Part shown: positions 25,399 to 34,078 of the stretch, in pieces
Numbering within the stretch: position 1 is the stretch's first letter
How the letters are laid out: each line of letters begins with the position of its first letter
Assembly: GCF_001186365.1 (NCBI RefSeq)
Contig: NZ_LDTZ01000014.1
Span: 434,001 to 498,000 of the forward strand
Origin: Gordonia jacobaea
Lineage (GTDB): Bacteria > Actinomycetota > Actinomycetes > Mycobacteriales > Mycobacteriaceae
Direction of reading: 5' to 3'
DNA length: 64,000 nucleotides
Notes under the pieces: model-generated
Told to the model about the DNA's origin: nothing
Databases searched by the model: none
What the model saw: the letters and a program-made list of their open reading frames with translations, nothing else
Program-made: the position numbers and the translations under genes

Positions 25399-26289
25399 AT
25401 GCCTGAGCTGCCTGAGGTCGCCGCCATCGCCGATTACGTCGACGAGCACGCTGCCGGCTTCCCGATCCGACGCGTCGACGTCGCGTCGCTGTCGGTACTG
25501 AAAACAGCAGATCCGCCGTACACAGCGCTGATCGGGCGCATCGTCGACTCCGCGTCGCGGATCGGTAAATACCTCGTCATCACGACGATTCCCGGCAGCG
25601 CCGAACAGGTCGACGAACCGACGATCAGCCTGGTCATCCACCTGTCGCGCGCGGGGTGGCTGCGCTGGAGCGAGGATCTCTCGCCGCGCCCGCTGCGTCC
25701 CGGCGGCAAGAGTCCGATCGCGCTGCGCGTCCACTGCGGGCTACCCGGAGAGGGCTTCGACGTCACCGAGGCCGGCACCCAGAAGCGGCTGGCCGTGTGG
25801 GTGGTGCGGGATGTGTCCGACGTCGAGCGCATCGCCTCACTCGGACCCGACGCGATGGGTGTCACTCGCGACGAGCTCGCCGAGATCCTGCACGGCACGT
25901 CGGGCCGAATCAAGAACGTGCTGACCGATCAGCGGGTGATCGCCGGGATCGGAAATGCCTACTCCGACGAGATCCTGCACACCGCAAAGCTTTCGCCGTT
26001 CGCGTCGTCGAAAACACTGTCCGACGCCCAGATCGACACACTCTACGAGTCGATGCGGGGCGTACTCACCGATGCGACCGGGCGGCTCGAAGGTCTCGGC
26101 GTCGCAAAACTGAAGTCGGAGAAGCGAACCGGGCTGCGGGTGCATGCCCGCACCGGGATGCCGTGTCCGGTGTGTGGCGACACGATCCGGGAGGTCAGCT
26201 TCACCGACCGATCATTCCAGTACTGCCCGACGTGTCAGACCGGCGGAAAGGTGCTCGCGGACCGTCGAATGTCACGGCTGCTCAAGTGA
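25399..26289 (+). CDS. Fpg/Nei-family DNA glycosylase
   Basis: A 296-residue base-excision repair glycosylase/AP lyase. The mature N-terminus is PELPEV, whose proline is the nucleophile. The H2TH region includes RIKNVLTDQRVIAGIGNAYSDE (split near 170-190), and a zinc finger is formed by CPVCGD and YCPTC near the C-terminus. The strand before the H2TH domain is reminiscent of the plant/actinobacterial Nei2-type group. ATG at 25399 has GGAGG just upstream. The next gene starts inside its stop codon region (GTGA overlap), so they are translationally coupled. Confidence 0.93.
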   Translation: MPELPEVAAIADYVDEHAAGFPIRRVDVASLSVLKTADPPYTALIGRIVDSASRIGKYLVITTIPGSAEQVDEPTISLVIHLSRAGWLRWSEDLSPRPLRPGGKSPIALRVHCGLPGEGFDVTEAGTQKRLAVWVVRDVSDVERIASLGPDAMGVTRDELAEILHGTSGRIKNVLTDQRVIAGIGNAYSDEILHTAKLSPFASSKTLSDAQIDTLYESMRGVLTDATGRLEGLGVAKLKSEKRTGLRVHARTGMPCPVCGDTIREVSFTDRSFQYCPTCQTGGKVLADRRMSRLLK

Positions 26290-27146
26290 CGGACGCACAG
26301 TCGGCGCGAGGAGACGCCCAGTCGGCAGTAGGAGGCGCCCAGTCGGCAGTACGAGGCGCCCAGTCGGCAGCGCTGGCCGCGCGGCTGCGGGCGGCGGGCT
26401 GTGTGTTCGCGGCGGAGGAGGCGGCCATCCTCGTCGACGCCGCGCGCGACGTCGAGCAGCTGGAAGAGATGACCGCTCGGCGTTGTGCGGGTGAGCCGCT
26501 CGAGCATGTGGTGGGGAAGGTCCGGTTCGGGTCGATCGACCTGCATGTGGGGCCGGGGGTGTTCATCCCTCGACAGCGCTCGCTGTTGCTCGCGCAGGTC
26601 GCTGCGGAGGTGCTGCGCCAACGTCACGTCGAGCACCCCGTGGTCATCGAGGCGTTCTGCGGAGTCGCGCCGGTAGCGGCGGCGGTGGCAGAAGCGGCGA
26701 GCGGTGCGCGCATCCACGTCGTCGACGTCGACGCGACGGCTCTGGCTTACGCGCGCCGCAACCTGCCCGCCGGTGCGCACGCTCACCTCGGTGACGGACT
26801 GTCGACGTTGCCGCGGCGGTTGCTCGGCGCGGTCGACGTGATCGCGGCCGTATCGCCCTATATCCCCGACGGTGCCGTCGAGCTCCTACCGCACGAGACC
26901 GAATACGAACCACGGACTGCACTTCTCGGGGGCAGCGACGGACTCGACCACATTCGACGGCTGGTCGGTGCCGCCCCTGACTGGCTCGCCGACGGTGGCG
27001 CACTGCTGATGGAGATGAACACCGCGCAGGCAGGGCAGATCCTCGCCGAGCGCAGCGACGACTGGGCCGACGCCGACCGGATCGTCGGCGACGACGGTCA
27101 GACCGCGGTGGTACGTCTCGTTCGACGTCCCCGCGCGCAGGGGTAG
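26286..27146 (+). CDS. PrmC/HemK-related methyltransferase with degenerate NPPY motif
   Basis: A 286-residue protein, GTG start overlapping the glycosylase stop by 4 bp. It resembles the PrmC-related actinobacterial group of putative protein-glutamine N5-methyltransferases. Residues VGKVRFGSIDLHVGPGVFIP and RQRSLLL form the N-domain link, VIEAFCGVAPVAAA is the SAM-binding loop, and HETEYEPRTALLGGSDGLD follows the catalytic loop. Where PrmC has NPPY this protein has VSPY, so the substrate-binding asparagine is missing and amide methylation is doubtful. The N-terminus carries a four-fold heptapeptide repeat of recent origin. Confidence 0.8.
   Translation: MTDAQSARGDAQSAVGGAQSAVRGAQSAALAARLRAAGCVFAAEEAAILVDAARDVEQLEEMTARRCAGEPLEHVVGKVRFGSIDLHVGPGVFIPRQRSLLLAQVAAEVLRQRHVEHPVVIEAFCGVAPVAAAVAEAASGARIHVVDVDATALAYARRNLPAGAHAHLGDGLSTLPRRLLGAVDVIAAVSPYIPDGAVELLPHETEYEPRTALLGGSDGLDHIRRLVGAAPDWLADGGALLMEMNTAQAGQILAERSDDWADADRIVGDDGQTAVVRLVRRPRAQG
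26292..26372 (+). repeat. 21-bp tandem repeat at the start of the methyltransferase gene
   Basis: About four units of 21 bp, starting at 26292, 26313, 26334 and 26355, encode GAQSAVR-type heptapeptides. Units two to four are nearly identical at the DNA level. A number divisible by three keeps the frame whatever the copy number. Confidence 0.9.
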
Positions 27147-27156
27147 GTTGTCCTGC

Positions 27157-27900
27157 GTGACGACCCGACAGAAGATCCTGATCACCGGCGCGAGCTCGGG
27201 GCTCGGCGAGGGGATGGCCCGTGAATTCGCCGCGCGCGGCCGTTCGCTGGCCCTGGCCGCCCGACGCCTCGACCGCCTCGAGACCCTCGCAGACGAACTC
27301 CGGCCGAGCGCGTCGCAGGTCGCCGTGAGCGCACTCGACGTCACCGACGTCGACGCCGTGCCCGTCGTCTTCGGCAAGCTGCGCGACGAACTCGGCGGTC
27401 TCGACCGCGTGATCGTGAATGCGGGGCTGGGCAAGGGCGCCCCGATCGGGACGGGCAAGGCGCACGCCAACATCGAGACCGTGCAGACCAACCTCGTCGG
27501 AGCGCTCGCACAGGCGGAGGCCGCGATGGAGATCTTCCGCGCGCAGAACCACGGCCATCTGGTGCTGGTCAGCTCGATCAGCGGAATCCGTGGACTTCCC
27601 AAGGCACAGACCGCGTACTCGGCGTCGAAGGCCGGTGTCACGGCAATCGGGCAGGGTTTGCAGGCAGAACTCGTCAACTCGCCGATCACGGTGTCGGTCG
27701 TCGCGCCCGGCTACATCGAGACCGACATCAACCGCGGGGTGAAGACCGCTCTGATGGCCGACACGGAGTCCGGAGTCGCGGCGATGGTCAAGGCCATCGA
27801 GGCCGAAAAGGGCTACTCGCCGGTGCCGCCGTGGCCGTGGACTCCGATCGCCGCGGCACTGAAGTATCTGCCCGCGTTTGTCACGCGTCGGATGATCTGA
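27157..27900 (+). CDS. short-chain dehydrogenase/reductase
   Basis: A 247-residue classical SDR. The cofactor loop is ITGASSGLGEGMAREFA at the N-terminus with LAARRLDRLE after it, which suggests NADP(H). VNAG replaces NNAG, the catalytic serine is in LVSSISG, and YSASKAGV supplies Tyr and Lys. The C-terminal [11 protein letters not shown] fits the actinobacterial group of membrane-associated SDRs of unknown substrate. GTG at 27157 is chosen, nearly without leader. A TTG at 27148 is possible. Its last 20 bases overlap the end of the convergent P-type ATPase gene. Confidence 0.88.
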   Translation: MTTRQKILITGASSGLGEGMAREFAARGRSLALAARRLDRLETLADELRPSASQVAVSALDVTDVDAVPVVFGKLRDELGGLDRVIVNAGLGKGAPIGTGKAHANIETVQTNLVGALAQAEAAMEIFRAQNHGHLVLVSSISGIRGLPKAQTAYSASKAGVTAIGQGLQAELVNSPITVSVVAPGYIETDINRGVKTALMADTESGVAAMVKAIEAEKGYSPVPPWPWTPIAAALKYLPAFVTRRMI

Positions 27901-30586
27901 CCGATTCGAATCGTCGCGCAACGGCTTTCGCGATTTCGATGATGAAGAAGATCGCGATGGCCAGACCGATGGTGACGCCCCATCCGACGCCGGTGAGGGG
28001 AGCGGACCCGAACCACGTGTGCATGAACGGCGCGTAGATGAACACCAACTGCAGCACGATGAGTGCTGCCGACGTGTACCAGACCATCGGATTGCCGCGC
28101 AGCGCACCGACTTTGAGGCTCGAACCACTGAGGTAGCGGCAGTTGAACAGGTAGGCCAGTTGGCCGAGCGCGAGCATGTTGACCGCGGCCGTCTGGGCAA
28201 TGGCCAGGGAATGCCCGTCCGACTTCGCCACGAAGTACACCGAGATGGCAGCGGCGGCAACGAGGATGGAGACGAAGGTGATCATCGCGAGGTCGCCGCG
28301 TGCGATCAGCGGACCGTCGGTCGACCGTCTCGTTCGCGACATGATCCCCGGTTCGGCGGGCTCGAAAACCAATGCGAGCGAAAGGGTCACGGCAGTGATC
28401 ATGTTGACCCACAGGATCTGGACGGGCGTCAACGGAAGCGAGAATCCGAACAGGATCGCGACAAGTATGACCAGCGATTGCGCGCCGTTGGTCGGCAACA
28501 GGAACAGGATTGATTTGCGGATGTTGTCGTAGATCCGACGACCCTCTTCGACCGCACGCTCGATGGTCGCGAAGTTGTCGTCGGCAAGGACGATGCCCGC
28601 GGCCTCCTTGGTGGCCTCGGTGCCCTTGATGCCCATCGCGACACCGATGTCGGCGCGCGTCAGTGCCGGCGCATCGTTCACGCCGTCGCCGGTCATCGCC
28701 ACGATCTCACCCTGTGCCTGCAGTGCGGTGACGATCCGCAGCTTGTGCTCAGGGCTGGTGCGCGCGTAGATGTCGACCTCACCGGCCACCTCGCGCAGCC
28801 GTGTCTGACTCATCTTCTGCAGGTCGGCGCCGGTGAGCACCGGAGCGGCCGGATCGTCGATGATGCCCATTTCCGCCGCGATCGCGCGTGCGGTGCCCGC
28901 GTGGTCGCCGGTGATCATCTTGACCCGGATTCCTGCGCTGTGGCAGTTGGCGATCGCTGTGATCGCCTCGGGCCGTGGGGGATCGACGATGCCCGCAACG
29001 CCCAAGAATGTCAGTCCATGATCGACGTCGTCGAGCGTCAGCGAGTCGGCGTCGGGTGCGGGTCGTCGTGCCGCGGCGAGCACTCGCAGTCCCTGCGCGC
29101 TGAGCTCGTCGATGACGCTTTCCCAACGAGGTCGGTCGAGGGGCCGGAGTTCACCGTGCTCGTCCAATTCGAACTCGCTGCGGTCGAGCAGGCGGTCGGG
29201 AGCGCCCTTGACGAGAATGGTGCGCCCGCCGTCGGGTAGATCCGAGAGCGTGGCCATGAACTTGTTCTGCGACTCGAACGGGACTTCACCGAGCCGCGCG
29301 ACGTCGGCGTCGAACCCGGCCTTGAGGGCCAGAGTCCGTAGCGCGCCCTCCGTCGGCTCGCCGATGAGTTGCCAGCGCCCGTCGACCTCGGCGACTCGTG
29401 CGTCGTTGCACAGCGCCATGGTCTCGACGAACAGTGCGAGATCGGGATCCGCGCTCAGCGATGCGACCTGTCCGTCCGCGGTGATCGATCCCCTCGGGTC
29501 GTAGCCGGTGCCGTCGACGGAATAGCGTTGTGCGCCTGTGACGACGGTGCGCACCGTCATCTCGTTCTGCGTCAGCGTGCCGGTCTTGTCGGAGCAGATC
29601 ACGCTGACCGAGCCGAGTGCCTCCACCGCGGGGAGCTTGCGTGTGATCGCGTGTCGTCGCGCCATCTGCTGCACCCCGAGCGCCAGCGTGATCGTGACGA
29701 CTGCGGGAAGTCCCTCGGGGATTGCTGCGACAGCGAAACCGATTGCGGCCGAGATCAACTCGTCGATGGTGAAGTTGTGGATGACCTTGCCGATCACCAT
29801 GATCGCCGCGGCGAGGCCGAGGATGCCGAGCGAGAGTTGTGTTCCGAACTTCTCGAGGCGCTGGGTCAGCGGGGTATCGACCTGCTCGATGTCGGAGATC
29901 ATCGACTGGATTCGGCCGATCTCTGTCGACGGTCCGGTCGCGGTGACCACGCCGACGCCGGTGCCCGCCGAGACGATGGTGGACGAGTACGCCATCGATT
30001 GTCGGTCGCCAATGCCTGCGTCGACGTCGACGGCAAGGGTGTCTTTGCTGGCGGGGACGGATTCGCCCGTCAGCGCCGACTCCTCGATACGCAGATTCGT
30101 CGCCTCGAGCAGCCGTATGTCGGCGGGCACTCGATCGCCCGACCTGATCGACACGACGTCGCCCGGAACGAGGTTCTCGGCGTCGACGTCGACCCACTCG
30201 CCATCGCGGCGGGCACGCGCGTGCAGCGACAGCATGTTCCGGATGCCCGCGAGTGCGCTCTCTGCCCTGCCCTCTTGGACGAACCCGACGACGGCGTTGA
30301 TCACCGCGACCGCGACGATGACCGCGAAGTCGATCCAGTCGCCGAGGATCGCCTTCAGCACACCTGCGCCGATGAGGATGTAGATCAGGATGTTGTTGAA
30401 CTGCGCGGCGAAGCGCAGCACCGCCGGTCGAGTCTTTGCGGCCGCGAGCCGATTGGGGCCGACGTGCTCGAGTCGTCGTGTCGCGTCGGCACTGGTCAGG
30501 CCCTGCGCGGAGGTATCAAGTGCTGCGAGGACCTCCGAGCGTCCCACGGCGTGCGAATCGGTCAGCACCGCATCTGTTGTCGTCAA
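27881..30586 (-). CDS. ctpF: P2-type cation-transporting ATPase (CtpF-like, probably Ca2+)
   Basis: A 901-residue inner-membrane pump. Seen are TGES (173-176) in the actuator domain, PEGLP (290-294) in the ion-binding helix, the phosphorylation site SDKTGTLTQ (D333) and the hinge TGDGVNDAP. An N-terminal cation-ATPase domain and six C-terminal membrane segments complete a P2A/P2B architecture. PEGLP with an N-terminal cation domain is typical of Ca2+ or Na+/K+-type pumps. The mycobacterial CtpF, of equal length, is a Ca2+ exporter. The 3' end overlaps the convergent SDR gene by 20 bp. The gene appears to be transcribed alone. Confidence 0.93.
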   Translation of the reverse strand: MTTTDAVLTDSHAVGRSEVLAALDTSAQGLTSADATRRLEHVGPNRLAAAKTRPAVLRFAAQFNNILIYILIGAGVLKAILGDWIDFAVIVAVAVINAVVGFVQEGRAESALAGIRNMLSLHARARRDGEWVDVDAENLVPGDVVSIRSGDRVPADIRLLEATNLRIEESALTGESVPASKDTLAVDVDAGIGDRQSMAYSSTIVSAGTGVGVVTATGPSTEIGRIQSMISDIEQVDTPLTQRLEKFGTQLSLGILGLAAAIMVIGKVIHNFTIDELISAAIGFAVAAIPEGLPAVVTITLALGVQQMARRHAITRKLPAVEALGSVSVICSDKTGTLTQNEMTVRTVVTGAQRYSVDGTGYDPRGSITADGQVASLSADPDLALFVETMALCNDARVAEVDGRWQLIGEPTEGALRTLALKAGFDADVARLGEVPFESQNKFMATLSDLPDGGRTILVKGAPDRLLDRSEFELDEHGELRPLDRPRWESVIDELSAQGLRVLAAARRPAPDADSLTLDDVDHGLTFLGVAGIVDPPRPEAITAIANCHSAGIRVKMITGDHAGTARAIAAEMGIIDDPAAPVLTGADLQKMSQTRLREVAGEVDIYARTSPEHKLRIVTALQAQGEIVAMTGDGVNDAPALTRADIGVAMGIKGTEATKEAAGIVLADDNFATIERAVEEGRRIYDNIRKSILFLLPTNGAQSLVILVAILFGFSLPLTPVQILWVNMITAVTLSLALVFEPAEPGIMSRTRRSTDGPLIARGDLAMITFVSILVAAAAISVYFVAKSDGHSLAIAQTAAVNMLALGQLAYLFNCRYLSGSSLKVGALRGNPMVWYTSAALIVLQLVFIYAPFMHTWFGSAPLTGVGWGVTIGLAIAIFFIIEIAKAVARRFESVRSSDA

Positions 30587-30668
30587 CGTGGAGACCTCTC
30601 AGACCGTCGTCGCACTCGCTGCCCCTTAGGCAGACTCTAATCCGAATAGGCGACGTCGGCTGTGCGGC

Positions 30669-31334
30669 TCAGCCTGCGGGTGGCGCGGGGGAACTGCTCG
30701 CGACGTCGGCCGGATTGCGCCACACGACGGGCGCCTGCTTGTAGTCGAGTGAGTCGTCGCCGGTGGTGTCGGCCCAGTAGATGACCTGAGTCAGCTTTTG
30801 CCCCTCATCGGCGTAGGCGACGAGGCAGGTGGCGTAGGACTCGCCGCGACGCATCGTCTCGGGGGGCTTCGGGTTGGCGCAGTCCTTCAGTGAGGTCGAC
30901 GGCGGCAGCGTCAGCGCTGCGGTGCGCCCATCGGCCGAACCGGCGAGGCCGAGGACCTTGGGGGCGGGCGCCGGCCCTTGTGCCAGAGACGTCACTGTGA
31001 CGTAGACGAAATATGCTGTGCCGCCGCGGGTTTGCGCGCTGGGTACGTCTTTGCCCTGTGTGATGCCGGTGACCGTGTACAGCGCCGTCGACCCGCCCGC
31101 ACGATAGGCGTCGGCGGGCAGTGACGCCGAGGCGCCGAAGTCGAGCGTGGTTCCGGGTGCGGTGCGCGGATGCTGCTGCCCGGGTGCGACGGTCACGGCC
31201 GCTGATCGGGGCACCGACGTCGCGGATTCGGCGGTACCACCGGAGTCGGACGAGCATGCCGCGACGCCGAGCACGCCCGCGACACAGGCCAGCGACACCA
31301 CGAGCAGTCGCGGCCGCAAAACGGTAGTCCTCAC
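30669..31334 (-). CDS. secreted lipoprotein of unknown function
   Basis: About 220 residues with a clear lipoprotein signal: a hydrophobic stretch (LLVVSLACVAGVLGV) ending in the lipobox GVAAC. A serine/glycine-rich linker and a single extracellular domain with two cysteines follow (LKDCANPK and YATCLVAY, likely a disulfide). The fold may be DUF4352/immunoglobulin-like. I do not recognise a specific family. GTG at 31334 abuts the start region of the divergent gene (CACGTG). An AGGA 8 bases before a TTG at 31319 makes that the better-supported start. Confidence 0.75.
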   Translation of the reverse strand: MRTTVLRPRLLVVSLACVAGVLGVAACSSDSGGTAESATSVPRSAAVTVAPGQQHPRTAPGTTLDFGASASLPADAYRAGGSTALYTVTGITQGKDVPSAQTRGGTAYFVYVTVTSLAQGPAPAPKVLGLAGSADGRTAALTLPPSTSLKDCANPKPPETMRRGESYATCLVAYADEGQKLTQVIYWADTTGDDSLDYKQAPVVWRNPADVASSSPAPPAG

Positions 31335-31352
31335 GTGCGTAAGGTAGCGGAT

Positions 31353-31886
31353 GTGGGTTCCACACAGGGGCAAGTGGTCGCCAATGGCGCGTTCGCACTC
31401 TTCTCACGACGACGAGTCGACGACATGAGTGAACTACTCGAGTCGATCTTCGGCCGCGACGACATCACCGCGGTCGGCGCGGATTGGCGCGGGATCGTCT
31501 ACTTCACCCTCGACGACGATGAGGAACTCGCACCCGATACCGTCGTCGGCTTCGACCCGTCGAGCGGAGCGTCGGGACCGCTGGCCACGCTCGATGAGGT
31601 ACTCGCGGCGGTTCGCGACGGCGAGATCGCCGAGGCCGTCGACGTGTCCGGGTTCGACGCCTGGCGGGTTGCGACCGGCACCCGTGAACTCGCGATGGGC
31701 GACTGTGTGCCGCCGCTCGTACTCGAGTTCCTCGGCGGCGACCCGGCTGAACGCGCCGACGAGCCGCAGGACCTCATCACCTACGTTGCGGTCGCGGCCG
31801 CGCTCATGGGTCGGCTCGAGGCGCTCGGAGTACAACCGGGCGATGAGATCCCGCCCGAGGTGTTCGACGACGAGCGCTGGTCCTGA
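31353..31886 (+). CDS. hypothetical cytosolic protein, possibly DUF1851/GAD-like
   Basis: A 177-residue acidic protein. The pattern IVYFTLDDDEELAPDTVVGF, then TLDEVLAAVRDGEIAEAV, and near the end CVPPLVLEFLGGD and DLITYVAVAAALMGRLEALG recalls DUF1851/Tdi1-type immunity-like domains. The match is by eye only. No toxin gene is next to it. GTG at 31353 is preferred because AAGG lies 8 bases upstream, and a GTG at 31335 would collide with the divergent lipoprotein start. It ends 1 bp before the convergent pgi stop. Confidence 0.65.
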   Translation: MGSTQGQVVANGAFALFSRRRVDDMSELLESIFGRDDITAVGADWRGIVYFTLDDDEELAPDTVVGFDPSSGASGPLATLDEVLAAVRDGEIAEAVDVSGFDAWRVATGTRELAMGDCVPPLVLEFLGGDPAERADEPQDLITYVAVAAALMGRLEALGVQPGDEIPPEVFDDERWS

Positions 31887-31887
31887 C

Positions 31888-33564
31888 TCAGGCCTTACGT
31901 CCGCGCTCGGCGCGGTACCAGCGCACCAGTGCGTCGGTCGACGAATCAGCTTGCTGCGCAGGCGCTTCGGCGTCGGTGATGACGCCCAGAAGCTCCTTGG
32001 CCTGCGTCTTGCCCAATTCGACGCCCCACTGGTCGAACGAGTTGATGCCCCACAGCGTGCCCTCGACGAACACCTGATGCTCGTAGAGCGCGATCAACTG
32101 ACCGATCACCGCCGGGGTCAGTTCGGACGCGAGTATCGACGTCGACGGTCGGTTGCCGGGCATCACCTTGTGCGGCACCACCTTCTCGTCGACGCCCTCG
32201 GCCCTGATCTCGTCCGCGGTCTTCCCGAACGCCAGCACCTTGGTCTGCGCGAAGTAGTTGCTCATCAGTAGATCGTGCATCGAGCCGGTGTCATCGGCGG
32301 TGGGCAAATCGTCGGTGGGGTTGGCGAAGCCGATGAAGTCGGCGGGCACCAGACGTGTTCCCTGGTGGAGCAGTTGGTAGAAGGCGTGCTGGCCGTTGGT
32401 ACCCGGCTCGCCCCAGAAGATCTCGCCGGTGTCGGTGGTCACGTGCTCGCCGTCGGCCTTGACCGACTTGCCGTTGGACTCCATCGTCAACTGCTGCAGG
32501 TACGCGGCGAAGCGCGCCATGTCGTTCGAATAGGGGAGCACCACCCGCGACTGTGCGTCCCAGAAGTTCGAGTACCAGAATCCGATCAATGCCAGCAGTA
32601 CGGGCGCGTTGCTCTCCAGCGGCTGCGTACGGAAATGAGTGTCGACGGTGTGGAATCCGCCGAGGAATTCGGCGAAGCGTTCCTTGCCGATCGCCGCCAT
32701 CACCGAGAGGCCGATCGCGGAATCCACCGAATAGCGGCCGCCCACCCAGTCCCAGAAGCCGAACATGTTGACCGGGTCGATTCCGAAGTTCGACACCGCC
32801 TCCGCATTGGTGCTGACTGCGGCGAAGTGCTTGGCGACGGCGTCCTCACCCGCGCCGAGTTTGTCCAGCAGCCACCGCTTGGCGGCAGCCGCGTTGGTCA
32901 GCGTCTCCAGCGTCGTGAAGGTTTTCGACGCGACGATGAACAGCGTCTGCTCGGCGTCGAGGTCGGCGAGTGCCGCGACCATGTCGGCCGGGTCGACATT
33001 GGACACGAAGTGGCAGCGGATGTCGGTATCGACGTAGTGGCGCAGCGAGCCGTACACCATGACGGGCCCGAGGTCGGAGCCGCCGATGCCGATGTTGACG
33101 ACGTCGGTGATGGGTTTTCCGGTGTGGCCCTTCCACTCTCCGCTGCGCAGCTTGTCGGTGAATGCGCCCATCGCGTCGAGCACTTCGTGGACGTCGTGCA
33201 CGACGTCCTGGCCGTCGACGACGAGTTGCGCGTCGGCGGGGAGGCGGAGCGCGGTGTGCAGGACCGCGCGGTCTTCGGAGGTGTTGATGTGCACGCCTGC
33301 GAACATGTCGTCGCGGTGCTGTTCGAGATTTGCTTCACGCGCGAGCGAGAGGAGGAGCTCGATGGTCTCGGCGTCGATTCGGTGTTTGGAGTAGTCGATG
33401 TGCAGATCACCGACGTCGATGGTGAGCTCGCGCCCACGGGAGGGGTTGTCGGCGAACAACTCCCGGAGATGGCGTTCGGCGAGGATCGGCTTGTGAGCCT
33501 CCAACGCCTGCCAGGGTTGAGTAGTGGTGATGTCCTTGCCGCTGCGCGAGACGTCGGTGCCCAT
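31888..33564 (-). CDS. pgi: glucose-6-phosphate isomerase
   Basis: Interconverts glucose 6-phosphate and fructose 6-phosphate in glycolysis and gluconeogenesis. The 558 residues match the E. coli-type enzyme. Signatures are [46 protein letters not shown] and the C-terminal [12 protein letters not shown], with the catalytic glutamate in the [11 protein letters not shown] region. ATG at 33564 is the natural start. In M. tuberculosis pgi (Rv0946c) also precedes the chorismate mutase and uvrD1 genes, so the order is conserved. Confidence 0.97.
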   Translation of the reverse strand: MGTDVSRSGKDITTTQPWQALEAHKPILAERHLRELFADNPSRGRELTIDVGDLHIDYSKHRIDAETIELLLSLAREANLEQHRDDMFAGVHINTSEDRAVLHTALRLPADAQLVVDGQDVVHDVHEVLDAMGAFTDKLRSGEWKGHTGKPITDVVNIGIGGSDLGPVMVYGSLRHYVDTDIRCHFVSNVDPADMVAALADLDAEQTLFIVASKTFTTLETLTNAAAAKRWLLDKLGAGEDAVAKHFAAVSTNAEAVSNFGIDPVNMFGFWDWVGGRYSVDSAIGLSVMAAIGKERFAEFLGGFHTVDTHFRTQPLESNAPVLLALIGFWYSNFWDAQSRVVLPYSNDMARFAAYLQQLTMESNGKSVKADGEHVTTDTGEIFWGEPGTNGQHAFYQLLHQGTRLVPADFIGFANPTDDLPTADDTGSMHDLLMSNYFAQTKVLAFGKTADEIRAEGVDEKVVPHKVMPGNRPSTSILASELTPAVIGQLIALYEHQVFVEGTLWGINSFDQWGVELGKTQAKELLGVITDAEAPAQQADSSTDALVRWYRAERGRKA

Positions 33565-33662
33565 GAACCAACACTAGGTCTTCACGGCGTGGCGCGTACT
33601 CGATAAGAGGGCAGACAGACGTCTCGTAACCGATGGTTCACCAATCGCGAACCCGCGGGCGG

Positions 33663-34031
33663 TCAGCGGCCGAGGGGACCCCTGCCGAGACGCAGCAGCA
33701 GCATGGCCAGCGTGTGGCCCTCCTGGCCGAGCGCGGCGAACCGGTCGATGACCTTCACCTCGCGCGAATGCACCAGCCGCGGGCCACCCGACGCCATTCG
33801 GGTTGCGCCGACCTTCTTCGACACAGCGGTCCTGCGCTTGATCGCGGCGAGGATGATCGCGTCGAGGCGGTCGATCTCGACCCGCAGGTCGTCGATCTCG
33901 TCTGACAGGTCGTCGATGGAGGGGTCGAGGCGGTAGTACTCGAGATCGATCGTCTCCTCGAACGGCACCGGCACGTCCGACGCGGCGTCGGGTGTCGTCG
34001 CAGGGTTCTGATCGTTGCTCGCATCGCTCAC
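33663..34031 (-). CDS. chorismate mutase (AroQ, actinobacterial class II)
   Basis: Rearranges chorismate to prephenate for Phe/Tyr synthesis. From GTG 34031 it has 122 residues: an acidic, probably disordered first 40 and then the AroQ helices. Active-site residues are visible in EIDRLDAIILAAIKRRTAVS and in ATRMASGGPRLVHSREVKVI, and the C-terminus LLLRLGRGPLG matches the Rv0948c type that needs contact with DAHP synthase for full activity. It is divergent from the membrane protein gene (47 bp apart). Confidence 0.92.
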   Translation of the reverse strand: MSDASNDQNPATTPDAASDVPVPFEETIDLEYYRLDPSIDDLSDEIDDLRVEIDRLDAIILAAIKRRTAVSKKVGATRMASGGPRLVHSREVKVIDRFAALGQEGHTLAMLLLRLGRGPLGR

Positions 34032-34078
34032 CGGGGTGATTTTGCCACGCGCCACCCGCGGCGGTTCTACTAGATCCC

